Source: Enterobacter kobei
GTDB taxonomy: Bacteria > Pseudomonadota > Gammaproteobacteria > Enterobacterales > Enterobacteriaceae
Assembly: GCF_001729765.1 (NCBI RefSeq)
Contig: NZ_CP017181.1
Coordinates: 620,001-684,000, forward strand
Direction of reading: 5' to 3'
DNA length: 64,000 nucleotides
In this document: piece after piece, positions 56,608 through 64,000 of the stretch
Numbering within the stretch: the stretch's first letter is position 1
How the letters are laid out: each line of letters starts with the position of its first letter
The notes under the pieces: generated by a model
The model's input: only the letters and a program-made list of their open reading frames with translations
Database searches by the model: none
What the model was told of the DNA's origin: nothing
Position numbers and translations under genes: made by a program

Positions 56608-56641
56608 TGCCGGATGGCGCTGCGCTTATCCGGCCTACAAG
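56608..56641. repeat. Single REP unit downstream of araD
   Basis: TGCCGGATGGCGCTGCGCTT followed by ATCCGGCCTACAA, immediately after the araD stop. It is a typical enterobacterial REP and may protect the araBAD mRNA end. Confidence 0.75.
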
Positions 56642-57337
56642 CTACTGCCCGTAATACGCTTTCGCGCCGTGCTTGCGCAGGTAATGCTTATCCAGCAGGG
56701 TTTGCTGCATATCCGGTAGCCGTGGCGCGAGCTGGCGACAGAAGATCCCCATATAGGCGACCTCTTCCAGCACGATGGCGTTATGTACCGCGTCTTCCGC
56801 GTTTTTACCCCAGGCGAAGGGACCATGGGAGTGCACCAGCACGCCAGGCATCTGCGCCGCGTCGATACCCTGTTTTTCGAAGGTTTCGACAATCACGTTG
56901 CCGGTTTCCCACTCGTACTCACCGTTGATTTCCGCCTCGGTCATTAAGCGCGTGCAGGGAATGGTGCCGTAAAAGTAATCCGCGTGGGTGGTACCCGTGG
57001 CCGGAATGGACTGGCCCGCCTGCGCCCATATGGTGGCGTGACGCGAATGGGTATGCACGATGCCGCCGATGGTCGGGAATGACTGATACAGCAGACGGTG
57101 GGTAGGCGTATCGGAGGAGGGTTTTTTGTTGCCTTCCACCACTTCACCCGTTTCGATGCTGACCACCACCATATCGTCTGCCGTCATCACCGTGTAATCC
57201 ACGCCAGAAGGCTTGATCACGAACACACCTTTTTCGCGGTCAACGGCACTGACGTTGCCCCAGGTCAGGGTCACCAGGTTATGTTTCGGCAGCGCCAGGT
57301 TGGCTTCGAGCACCTGTCGTTTGAGATCGTCTAACAT
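56642..57337 (-). CDS. araD: L-ribulose-5-phosphate 4-epimerase
   Basis: 231 residues, class II aldolase family. The start at 57337 ([20 protein letters not shown]) fits the family; an in-frame extension into the hairpin upstream is not used. The zinc histidines are in HTHSRHA (near 95) and [10 protein letters not shown] (near 171). It gives D-xylulose-5-phosphate, the end of the arabinose pathway. Third gene of araBAD. Confidence 0.97.
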   Translation of the reverse strand: MLDDLKRQVLEANLALPKHNLVTLTWGNVSAVDREKGVFVIKPSGVDYTVMTADDMVVVSIETGEVVEGNKKPSSDTPTHRLLYQSFPTIGGIVHTHSRHATIWAQAGQSIPATGTTHADYFYGTIPCTRLMTEAEINGEYEWETGNVIVETFEKQGIDAAQMPGVLVHSHGPFAWGKNAEDAVHNAIVLEEVAYMGIFCRQLAPRLPDMQQTLLDKHYLRKHGAKAYYGQ

Positions 57338-57348
57338 TGTTGTCTCCC

Positions 57349-57376
57349 TGCCCGGTGAACACGGTGCCACCGGGCA
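57349..57376 (-). other. Hairpin in the araA-araD spacer
   Basis: TGCCCGGTG / CACCGGGCA, a perfect 9-bp stem with a 10-base loop, lies between the araA stop and the araD start. No T-run follows. Such intercistronic structures can reduce expression of the distal gene or stabilise the upstream message. Confidence 0.65.
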
Positions 57377-57384
57377 TTTCGTAC

Positions 57385-58887
57385 TTAGCGTTTCGAACCG
57401 TAATAGACTTCGTTCCAGCGCAGCGCATCTTTGAACGCAGGCAGGCGGGTGTCGTTATCAATCACGGTCAGTTCGATATCGTGCAGCTCGGCGAACTGAC
57501 GCATGTCATTCAGATCCAGCGCGTGGCTGAACACCGTGTGGTGCGCGCCACCGGCCAGGATCCAGGCTTCTGACGCGGTTGGCAGGTCTGGCTGTGCTTT
57601 CCACAGGGCGTTGGCGACCGGCAGTTTTGGCAGTGAATGCGGCGTTTCAACTGCATCGACGCAGTTCACCAGCAGGCGGAAACGATCGCCAAGGTCGATC
57701 AGACTGGCGTTGATGGCCGGGCCCGTGCGGGTGTTGAAGATCAGACGAGCCGGATCGGCTTTACCGCCAATGCCGAGGTACTGCACGTCAAGAATCGGTT
57801 TCTCTTCCACCGCAATAGACGGGCACACTTCCAGCATGTGCGAGCCGAGTACCAGGTCATTGCCGTTTTCGAAGTGGTAGGTGTAGTCCTCCATAAAGGA
57901 GGTGCCGCCCTGCAGACCGGTTGACATCACCTTCATGATGCGAAGCAGAGCGGCAGTTTTCCAGTCGCCTTCGCCTGCAAAGCCGTAGCCCTGCTGCATC
58001 AGACGTTGTACTGCCAGACCCGGGAGCTGTTTCAGGCCGTGGAGGTCTTCAAACGTTGTCGTAAAGGCGTGGAAGCCGCCCTGTTCCAGGAAGCGCTTCA
58101 TGCCAAGCTCAATGCGCGCGGCATCCAGCACGTTCTGGCGCTTGTCGCCGTTGATTTGTGCCGCAGGCGTCAGGCGGTAACGGCTTTCGTACTCGTCTAC
58201 CAGCGCGCTCACGTCGCCATCGCTGATTTCATTCACTACCTGCACCAGGTCGCCCACCGCCCAGGTATTGACGGAGAAACCGAACTTGATTTGTGCTGCG
58301 ACTTTATCGCCATCAGTGACCGCCACTTCACGCATGTTGTCACCGAAACGCACCACTTTCAGATGGCGGGTATCTTGTTTCGATACCGCCTGACGCATCC
58401 ACGAGCCGATACGGTTTTGCGCCTGGCTGTCCTGCCAGTGACCAGTCACCACGGCATGCTGCTGACGCATACGCGCGCCGATGAAGCCGAACTCGCGGCC
58501 GCCGTGCGCGGTCTGGTTCAGGTTCATGAAGTCCATATCGATGCTGTCCCACGGCAGGGAGGCGTTGAACTGGGTATGGAACTGCAGCAGCGGTTTGTTG
58601 AGGATAGACAGGCCGTTGATCCACATTTTGGCCGGTGAGAAGGTGTGCAGCCACACGACCAGACCGGCGCACTTGTCGTCGTAGTTCGCGTCGCGACAGA
58701 TATGGGTGATCTCATCCGGCGTTGTACCCAGGGGTTTCAGCACCAGTTTGCATGGCAGTTTGGCTTCCGCGTTGAGGGCATTAACGACGTGCTCCGCATG
58801 TTTCGTCACCTGCTGCAGCGCTTCCGGCCCGTACAGGTGCTGGCTGCCAATCACAAACCACACTTCATAATTATTAAAAATGGTCAT
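57385..58887 (-). CDS. araA: L-arabinose isomerase
   Basis: 500 residues starting [20 protein letters not shown]; a second ATG one codon upstream is possible. Metal and active-site regions include Glu306 and Glu333 areas ([29 protein letters not shown]), His350 area ([11 protein letters not shown]) and His450 area ([12 protein letters not shown]). It converts L-arabinose to L-ribulose with Mn2+. It lies ten bases after araB. Confidence 0.98.
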   Translation of the reverse strand: MTIFNNYEVWFVIGSQHLYGPEALQQVTKHAEHVVNALNAEAKLPCKLVLKPLGTTPDEITHICRDANYDDKCAGLVVWLHTFSPAKMWINGLSILNKPLLQFHTQFNASLPWDSIDMDFMNLNQTAHGGREFGFIGARMRQQHAVVTGHWQDSQAQNRIGSWMRQAVSKQDTRHLKVVRFGDNMREVAVTDGDKVAAQIKFGFSVNTWAVGDLVQVVNEISDGDVSALVDEYESRYRLTPAAQINGDKRQNVLDAARIELGMKRFLEQGGFHAFTTTFEDLHGLKQLPGLAVQRLMQQGYGFAGEGDWKTAALLRIMKVMSTGLQGGTSFMEDYTYHFENGNDLVLGSHMLEVCPSIAVEEKPILDVQYLGIGGKADPARLIFNTRTGPAINASLIDLGDRFRLLVNCVDAVETPHSLPKLPVANALWKAQPDLPTASEAWILAGGAHHTVFSHALDLNDMRQFAELHDIELTVIDNDTRLPAFKDALRWNEVYYGSKR

Positions 58888-58897
58888 CATCGTGTCC

Positions 58898-60607
58898 TTA
58901 ATGGGTCAGGGTTGCCGTCGTGTCCGCGGTGTGTTTTGACGGGGCGGCGACAGGGAGATAGTGAAGTTCGGCGCTTTTTGCCCATTGCTGGTAGCGCTGA
59001 TAAAGCTGTTCAAAGCGTTGTGCCTGCTGGGCACGCGGCTCGAGTGTGTTTTCGACGGCGCTCGCCATATGCTGCTGCGCGGTGGGGATATCCGCGTGGA
59101 CACCGGCTGCCACGGCGGCGAAAATCGCCGCGCCCAGCGCGCAGCATTGATCGGACGCGACAATCTGCAGCGGACGGTTCAGCACGTCGCAGCAGGCCTG
59201 CATAATGACCGGATTTTTACGGGCGATGCCGCCCAGTGCCATCACGTTATTCACGTCGATACCCTGTTCGGTGAAGCACTCCATAATGGCGCGCGCGCCG
59301 AAGGCAGTGGCGGCAATCAGGCCACCGAACAGCGCAGGGGCGTCGGTCGCCAGGTTGAGATCGGTAATCACCCCTTTCAGTCGCTGGTTGGCAAACGGCG
59401 TGCGGCGGCCGTTAAACCAGTCCAGCACCACCGGCAGGTGATCGAGAGACGGATTTTTCGCCCAGGCTTCCGTGAGCTGTGGCAGAAGCTGTTTTTTGCT
59501 GTCGGCGATCTGGCTTTTCAGTTCAGGATGCGCAGCCGCGAGCTGATCCAGCGGCCAGCCCAGCACGCGGCCAAACCAGGCGTAGATATCGCCGAACGCG
59601 GATTGACCCGCTTCGAGACCGATGAAGTCCGGCACCACGCTGCCGTCAACCTGGCCGCAAATGCCTTTTACCGCGCGATCGCCAACGGTGGCTTTATCCG
59701 CCGTCAGAATGTCGCAGGTGGAGGTGCCGATAACTTTCACCAGCGTGTTAGGTTGTGCGCCTGCCCCCACGGCACCCATATGGCAGTCAAACGCGCCCCC
59801 GGAAATCGCCACGTTCTGCGGCAGGCCGAGGCGTTTTGCCCACTCTTCGCAGAGCGTGCCCACCGGAATATCGGCGGTGAAGGTGTCGGTAAACAGCGGG
59901 TAGGTCAGGTTTTTATTGATAATTGGATCGAGTTCATCGAAGAAGGCTGCCGGAGGCAGACCGCCCCAGCTTTCATGCCACAGGGATTTATGCCCGGCGC
60001 TGCAGCGTCCGCGGCGAATATCCTGCGGACGGGTGGTACCGGAGAGCAGGGCGGGAACCCAGTCACACAGCTCAATCCACGATGCCGCAGCCTGCGCGAC
60101 GGTCGCATCGGCACGGGTGACATGCAGGATTTTGGCCCAGAACCATTCGCTGGAGTAAATCCCGCCGATATAGCGTGAGTAGTCTGTTTTGCCCGGCTGA
60201 TGGCAAAGACGGGTGATGGCTTCGGCCTCTTCCACGGCGGTATGGTCTTTCCACAGCACGAACATGGCGTTCGGGTTGTCGGCGAATTCCGGGCGCAGCG
60301 CCAGTACGCGGCCTTCGGCATCCACCGGGGCAGGCGTTGAGCCGGTGCTGTCGACGCCAATCCCAACGACATCGACCCGCTGGGCATCCGTCAGCTCCGC
60401 GAGAACGGTTTTGACGGCCGCTTCCATCGACTCGATATAGTCACGCGGGTGGTGACGGAACTGGTTATTTGGCGCATCACAGTAGCGCCCCTCTTGCCAG
60501 CGCGGGTACCACTCAACGCTGGTTGCTATCTCCTGGCCAGTCGTACAGTCCACTGCCAGCGCGCGAACCGAGTCGCTGCCAAAATCGAGGCCAATTGCAA
60601 TTGCCAT
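58898..60607 (-). CDS. araB: Ribulokinase
   Basis: 569 residues of the FGGY kinase family. The start at 60607 ([20 protein letters not shown]) fits the family and lies at the right distance from pBAD; an 18-codon open extension upstream overlaps the promoter. Motifs: [40 protein letters not shown]. It phosphorylates L-ribulose. First gene of the AraC-controlled operon. Confidence 0.98.
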   Translation of the reverse strand: MAIAIGLDFGSDSVRALAVDCTTGQEIATSVEWYPRWQEGRYCDAPNNQFRHHPRDYIESMEAAVKTVLAELTDAQRVDVVGIGVDSTGSTPAPVDAEGRVLALRPEFADNPNAMFVLWKDHTAVEEAEAITRLCHQPGKTDYSRYIGGIYSSEWFWAKILHVTRADATVAQAAASWIELCDWVPALLSGTTRPQDIRRGRCSAGHKSLWHESWGGLPPAAFFDELDPIINKNLTYPLFTDTFTADIPVGTLCEEWAKRLGLPQNVAISGGAFDCHMGAVGAGAQPNTLVKVIGTSTCDILTADKATVGDRAVKGICGQVDGSVVPDFIGLEAGQSAFGDIYAWFGRVLGWPLDQLAAAHPELKSQIADSKKQLLPQLTEAWAKNPSLDHLPVVLDWFNGRRTPFANQRLKGVITDLNLATDAPALFGGLIAATAFGARAIMECFTEQGIDVNNVMALGGIARKNPVIMQACCDVLNRPLQIVASDQCCALGAAIFAAVAAGVHADIPTAQQHMASAVENTLEPRAQQAQRFEQLYQRYQQWAKSAELHYLPVAAPSKHTADTTATLTH

Positions 60608-60641
60608 GGTGTTGCTCCATCCGAAAAACAGGTATGGAAGA

Positions 60642-60671
60642 ACATTAGAGACTGGGGACAAAAATCGTCAG
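60642..60671 (-). promoter_or_regulatory. pBAD core promoter
   Basis: Minus-strand CTGACG (60671-60666) and TAATGT (60647-60642) with an 18-base spacer. The same -35 hexamer is used by E. coli pBAD, and the -10 is close to its TACTGT. Confidence 0.7.
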
Positions 60672-60705
60672 GCAGGATTCGCTAATCTTATGGATTAAAT
60701 TGCTG
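60672..60705 (-). promoter_or_regulatory. AraC sites I1 and I2
   Basis: Minus-strand TAGCA-like CAGCAATTTAATCCATA (I1, about 60705-60689), then AGATTAGCGAATCCTGC (I2, about 60688-60672). They match the E. coli araI half-sites in order and adjoin the -35 hexamer. In the presence of arabinose, AraC on I1 and I2 activates araBAD. Confidence 0.82.
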
Positions 60706-60716
60706 TTACAGCGGAA

Positions 60717-60738
60717 AGTGTGACGCCGTGCAAATATT
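60717..60738. promoter_or_regulatory. CRP site of the ara control region
   Basis: GTGTGACGCCGTGCAAAT, with a good TGTGA left half and a weak right half, is almost identical to the E. coli site between I1 and O1. It serves catabolite control of pBAD and pC. Confidence 0.75.
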
Positions 60739-60740
60739 CA

Positions 60741-60780
60741 ATGTGGACATTTCTGCCGCACTTATAGACACTTTTGTTAC
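60741..60780. promoter_or_regulatory. AraC operator O1 (O1L and O1R)
   Basis: ATGTGGACATTTCTGCCGCA, then CTTATAGACACTTTTGTTAC, agrees with the E. coli O1 half-sites that mediate autorepression of araC. Boundaries are approximate. Confidence 0.7.
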
Positions 60781-60898
60781 TGCTTATCTGCCTCCTCTGG
60801 CGGAGAAATCAGGGGGAAAGGCTGAAACATGGCGGACGTAAAAGAGGCGTGATGCTTTCTGGATCTTTACGCAGACCATTTTTGACCTGCTTTTAGTG

Positions 60899-60917
60899 AT
60901 ATGGACAATTGGTTTCC
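60899..60917 (-). promoter_or_regulatory. AraC distal looping operator O2
   Basis: Minus-strand GGAAACCAATTGTCCATAT matches E. coli O2 (GAAACCAATTGTCCATATTG). It lies in the araC leader, about 30 bases before the araC ATG. Its centre is about 211 bases from I1, nearly the loop length known for E. coli. Confidence 0.82.
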
Positions 60918-60944
60918 TTCAGGACCGTTGGGAGAACTGAATCT

Positions 60945-61790
60945 ATGGCCGAAACGCAAAACGATCCCTTGTTGCCGGGATACTCGTTTAACGCGCACCT
61001 TGTGGCAGGGCTGACCCCTATCGAGGCTGAGGGATATCTCGATTTTTACGTCGACCGACCGCTCGGGATGAAAGGGTATATCCTCAACCTGACCGTGCGC
61101 GGAGAGGGGATCATCAAGAATGGCGACCAGCAGTTCGTCTGCCGCCCCGGCGATATCCTGCTGTTCCCGCCGGGGGAGATCCACCACTATGGCCGTCATC
61201 CGGATGCCAAAGAGTGGTATCACCAGTGGGTCTATTTCCGTCCGCGCGCCTACTGGCAGGAGTGGCTTACCTGGCCTGCTATTTTTGCGCACACCGGTTT
61301 TTATCGCCCGGATGAAGTGCATCTGGCGCAGTTCCGTGAGCTGTTCGCGCAGATTATTGACGCGGGGCAGGCTGGTGGTCGCTACGCTGAACTGCTGGCG
61401 ATAAACCTGCTTGAACAACTGCTGCTGCGACGGATGGAGGCCATTAACGAGTCGCTTAATCCTCCGCTGGATAACCGCGTGCGCGACGCCTGCCAGTACA
61501 TCAGCGACCATCTCGCCGACAGTCAGTTCGATATTGCCAGCGTCGCCCAGCATGTGTGTCTGTCGCCGTCACGGCTGTCACATCTGTTTCGCCAGCAGCT
61601 TGGCGTCAGCGTCCTGAGCTGGCGTGAGGATCAGCGTATCAGCCAGGCGAAACTGTTGCTCAGCACCACCCGGATGCCGATTGCCACCGTGGGGCGTAAC
61701 GTTGGCTTTGAAGATCAGCTCTATTTTTCTCGCGTCTTTAAAAAATGCACCGGTGCCAGCCCGAGTGAATTCCGCGCGGGATGTGAATAA
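60945..61790 (+). CDS. araC: Arabinose regulator AraC
   Basis: 281 residues. The start at 60945 ([20 protein letters not shown]) gives the known N-terminal arm; an open extension of 12 codons would run through O2. The arabinose-binding cupin has [20 protein letters not shown], the dimer helix lies near 140-170, and the C-terminal double helix-turn-helix has [20 protein letters not shown] and [20 protein letters not shown]. It represses by looping O2-I1 and activates with arabinose. Divergent from araBAD. Confidence 0.98.
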   Translation: MAETQNDPLLPGYSFNAHLVAGLTPIEAEGYLDFYVDRPLGMKGYILNLTVRGEGIIKNGDQQFVCRPGDILLFPPGEIHHYGRHPDAKEWYHQWVYFRPRAYWQEWLTWPAIFAHTGFYRPDEVHLAQFRELFAQIIDAGQAGGRYAELLAINLLEQLLLRRMEAINESLNPPLDNRVRDACQYISDHLADSQFDIASVAQHVCLSPSRLSHLFRQQLGVSVLSWREDQRISQAKLLLSTTRMPIATVGRNVGFEDQLYFSRVFKKCTGASPSEFRAGCE

Positions 61791-61918
61791 ACGGTAAAAA
61801 AAGATAAACAAACAGGTGAACGCAGAAAGCTACCTGTAAACTATTCAGACAATTGTTGCCTTGACGCAGTGCGGGGCGCTAAGCAGAATCGCTGATTCGT
61901 TTTCTGACCGGAATAGTT

Positions 61919-62686
61919 ATGCAGGCATTGCTGGAACACTTTATTACCCAGTCCGTTATGTATTCGCTCATCGCCGTGGCGCTGGTGGCCTTTCTGGAGT
62001 CGCTGGCGCTCGTGGGGTTAATCCTGCCCGGCACCGTGATGATGGCGGGTCTTGGCGCGCTGATTGGCAGCGGCGAGGTCAATTTCTGGCAGGCGTGGCT
62101 GGCCGGGATAATCGGCTGCCTGCTGGGCGACTGGATCTCCTTCTGGCTGGGCTGGCGCTTTAAGAAGCCGCTGCACCGCTGGTCGTTCATGAAAAAGAAC
62201 AAAGCGCTGCTGGATAAAACCGAGCATGCGCTGCATCAGCACAGCATGTTTACTATTCTCGTCGGCCGCTTTGTCGGACCCACGCGTCCTCTGGTGCCGA
62301 TGGTTGCCGGAATGCTGGATCTGCCCGTTGCAAAGTTTGTGGTGCCGAACATCATCGGCTGCATCTTCTGGCCGCCGTTCTACTTCCTGCCGGGGATCCT
62401 GGCCGGTGCGGCCATCGATATTCCTGACGGCATGCAAAGCGGTGAGTTTAAGTGGCTGTTGCTGGCAACGGCGGTGCTGCTGTGGCTGGCTGCGTGGCTG
62501 TGCTGGCGGTTATGGCGCAGCGCGAAAGCCAGTGTCGATCGCCTGACACGCTATCTTCCGCGCACTCGTCTTTTGTGGCTGGCCCCCCTGATGCTGGGCG
62601 TTGCGGTGGTAGCGCTCGTCGCACTGATTCGCCATCCTCTGATGCCGGTGTACGGTGAAATCCTGTTGAAGGTGGTGAGCCGTTAA
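61919..62686 (+). CDS. yabI: DedA-family inner membrane protein YabI
   Basis: 255 residues. DedA/VTT signatures: FLESLALVGLILPGTVMMAG, GCLLGDWISFWLGWRFKK and GRFVGPTRPLVPMVAGMLDL, with amphipathic re-entrant helices and several membrane segments. Family members affect membrane lipid recycling, pH and proton-motive force phenotypes; related DedA proteins flip undecaprenyl phosphate. No specific role for YabI is known. It lies between araC and the thiamine ABC genes, as in E. coli. Confidence 0.95.
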   Translation: MQALLEHFITQSVMYSLIAVALVAFLESLALVGLILPGTVMMAGLGALIGSGEVNFWQAWLAGIIGCLLGDWISFWLGWRFKKPLHRWSFMKKNKALLDKTEHALHQHSMFTILVGRFVGPTRPLVPMVAGMLDLPVAKFVVPNIIGCIFWPPFYFLPGILAGAAIDIPDGMQSGEFKWLLLATAVLLWLAAWLCWRLWRSAKASVDRLTRYLPRTRLLWLAPLMLGVAVVALVALIRHPLMPVYGEILLKVVSR

Positions 62687-62693
62687 TGTGTTT

Positions 62694-62714
62694 CCCTCTC
62701 CCTGTGGGAGAGGG
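62694..62714. repeat. Perfect palindrome between yabI and thiQ
   Basis: CCCTCTCCCTGTGGGAGAGG plus a final G forms a 9-bp stem with a TGT loop between convergent genes. No T-run follows on either strand, so it is not a standard terminator. Similar CCCTCTCCC palindromes occur as dispersed intergenic elements in enterobacteria (recollection, not checked). Confidence 0.6.
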
Positions 62715-62728
62715 CCAGAGTGATGGCA

Positions 62729-63430
62729 TCAGACTGCGCTGATGCCCAGCAGCGACGACGCGGCAGCGTTACCCTTCAGAAGTTCTTCTGTCATCCCATC
62801 CCACACAATTCGTCCTTCGGCAATGACCACCGATCTGGGGGCAATCCGTGCGGCATCTTCGATGCTGTGCGAAACCATCAGCATCGTCAGCTGCTGGCGC
62901 TGACAGACATCCTGCACAAGCGTCAGCATCTCCTGGCGCAGCGCCGGGTCGAGCGCAGAGAACGGTTCATCCAGCAGCAGTATCGGCTGTTCGCGGACCA
63001 GACAACGGGCAAGCGCCACGCGCTGACGCTGGCCGCCGGAAAGCTCGCCGGGCAGCCTGTCGAGAAATTCCGCGATCCCCATCTGGGCGGCAATGACCTC
63101 CAGCTTCTGGCGCTGGGGGACGTTCAGCTTGAGTCCCGGATGCATCCCCAGCGCGATGTTTTGCCGCACCGTCAGGTGGGTAAACAGGTTGTTTTCCTGA
63201 AACAGCATGGAGACAGGACGTTTTGCAGGCGGCGTATGGGTATGGTCCCGATTTTCAATGACTATCGATCCGCTTGCCGGCTGCAGAAACCCCGCAACCA
63301 AATTGAGCAGCGTGCTTTTTCCCGCACCGCTTGGGCCAAGCACCGCAATAATCTCTCCCTGACGCACGGAGAGCGTGAAGCGCATCGGCAGATGCTGGTA
63401 AAGCCAGGTTACATCAGTCAGTTTTAACAT
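62729..63430 (-). CDS. thiQ: Thiamine ABC transporter ATP-binding protein ThiQ
   Basis: 233 residues. Start at 63430 ([18 protein letters not shown]), inside the thiP end; the longer open frame upstream only shadows thiP. Walker [11 protein letters not shown] (31-40), signature [15 protein letters not shown], Walker [15 protein letters not shown], and the switch His in MVSHSIEDA. It drives uptake of thiamine and its phosphates with ThiP and the periplasmic ThiB (TbpA), which should lie beyond the right edge. Confidence 0.96.
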   Translation of the reverse strand: MLKLTDVTWLYQHLPMRFTLSVRQGEIIAVLGPSGAGKSTLLNLVAGFLQPASGSIVIENRDHTHTPPAKRPVSMLFQENNLFTHLTVRQNIALGMHPGLKLNVPQRQKLEVIAAQMGIAEFLDRLPGELSGGQRQRVALARCLVREQPILLLDEPFSALDPALRQEMLTLVQDVCQRQQLTMLMVSHSIEDAARIAPRSVVIAEGRIVWDGMTEELLKGNAAASSLLGISAV

Positions 63431-64000
63431 CACGCCCCGGAAGTTTTTCGATAACGGTAAAGAGTCCAAAGCACAGCAGGAGCAGCAGCAGCGCCGTGAC
63501 GGCCCCGTCCTGGCTGCGGTAGGAGCCAATCTGCTGATAAAGCCAGAACGGCAGCGTGCGGAAATCGTCATTGCCGAAAAGGGCCACCACGCCAAAATCC
63601 CCGATGGAGAGTACGCAGGCGAAGGCCAGCGCCTGGGCGAGCGGTCGTTTCAGGGCGCGAAGTTCCACCACCTTTAACCGCCGCCAGCCGGTTATCCCAA
63701 GGGACTGACACAGGACGCTGTAGCGGCTGTTGACATCCCGCATAGGATTTTCCAGTACTTTCAGCGCGTAGGGGATGGCCATTAAGGCATTGGTAAAAAT
63801 GACGATGCCGTCAGCACTTTCCGGCAGGCCGACGGTGGTGTTGAACAGCAGAAAGAAGCCGGTCGCCAGCACAATGCCCGGCATCGCCAGGATCAGCATG
63901 CCCGTCAGCTCCAGCGCTTGTCCGGCTTTACGGGCATGACGCGCGTAGAGCTCGCGGCTGCTCCAGAGCAACATCATGGTCAGGATCACGCATAGCGCTC
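63414..64000 (-). CDS. thiP: Thiamine ABC transporter permease ThiP, 3' part only
   Basis: About 195 C-terminal residues remain; the frame is open to the right edge of the window. The permease EAA-type loop is visible in the [20 protein letters not shown] region, and several membrane segments surround it ([19 protein letters not shown] and [20 protein letters not shown]). The end …[11 protein letters not shown] overlaps the thiQ start by 17 bases, giving translational coupling. Confidence 0.95.
   Translation of the reverse strand, partial: ALCVILTMMLLWSSRELYARHARKAGQALELTGMLILAMPGIVLATGFFLLFNTTVGLPESADGIVIFTNALMAIPYALKVLENPMRDVNSRYSVLCQSLGITGWRRLKVVELRALKRPLAQALAFACVLSIGDFGVVALFGNDDFRTLPFWLYQQIGSYRSQDGAVTALLLLLLCFGLFTVIEKLPGRDVKTD

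Overview
The window reads as a chromosomal segment of a gamma-proteobacterium of the Enterobacteriaceae, close to but not Escherichia coli. Gene order follows the E. coli K-12 map around 0 to 2 minutes (cre-arcA, thr, dnaKJ, carAB, folA, surA-lptD, araBAD). The proteins look closely related to their E. coli counterparts but are clearly diverged, and several E. coli-specific genes are missing. An Enterobacter, Lelliottia or Klebsiella-type organism is likely; the genus cannot be fixed from the sequence alone. I see no prophage, insertion sequence, CRISPR array, rRNA or tRNA gene.

Layout. Positions 1-3891 hold the end of creA, then creB, creC and creD; creC is interrupted by an in-frame stop. 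arcA follows on the minus strand, with a long upstream region that contains an FNR-like box and a small antisense reading frame resembling yjjY. Next come the methyltransferase lasT/yjtD and the threonine operon thrLABC with its attenuator. Then yaaX, yaaA, yaaJ, talB, mog, an MFS transporter that overlaps satP tail to tail, dnaK-dnaJ behind a sigma-32 promoter, nhaA-nhaR and rpsT. The ribF-ileS-lspA-fkpB-ispH cluster, dapB and carAB follow.

From 36035 to 39251, where E. coli K-12 has the cai/fix carnitine genes, there is instead a small YgdI/YgdR-type lipoprotein and a 978-residue autotransporter with an 18-bp tandem repeat. The core map resumes with kefF-kefC, folA, the minus-strand operon lptD-surA-pdxA-rsmA-apaG-apaH, djlA, rluA, rapA, polB, araBAD with divergent araC, the DedA-family gene yabI, and thiQ with part of thiP at the right edge.

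How it works together. The region is mostly housekeeping: amino-acid and pyrimidine supply (thr, dapB, carAB), folate (folA), isoprenoid (ispH), outer-membrane assembly (surA, lptD), chaperones (dnaKJ), translation (rpsT, ileS, rsmA, rluA), redox control (arcA) and arabinose use (ara). Many known control sites are readable: the cre tag, FNR box, thr attenuator, sigma-32 promoter, PurR and ArgR operators, a LexA-like box, and the full AraC O2/O1/I1/I2/CRP set. I found no clearly new system. The points most worth a second look are the creC nonsense codon, the autotransporter locus, and the compact terminator/SOS-promoter overlap upstream of polB.
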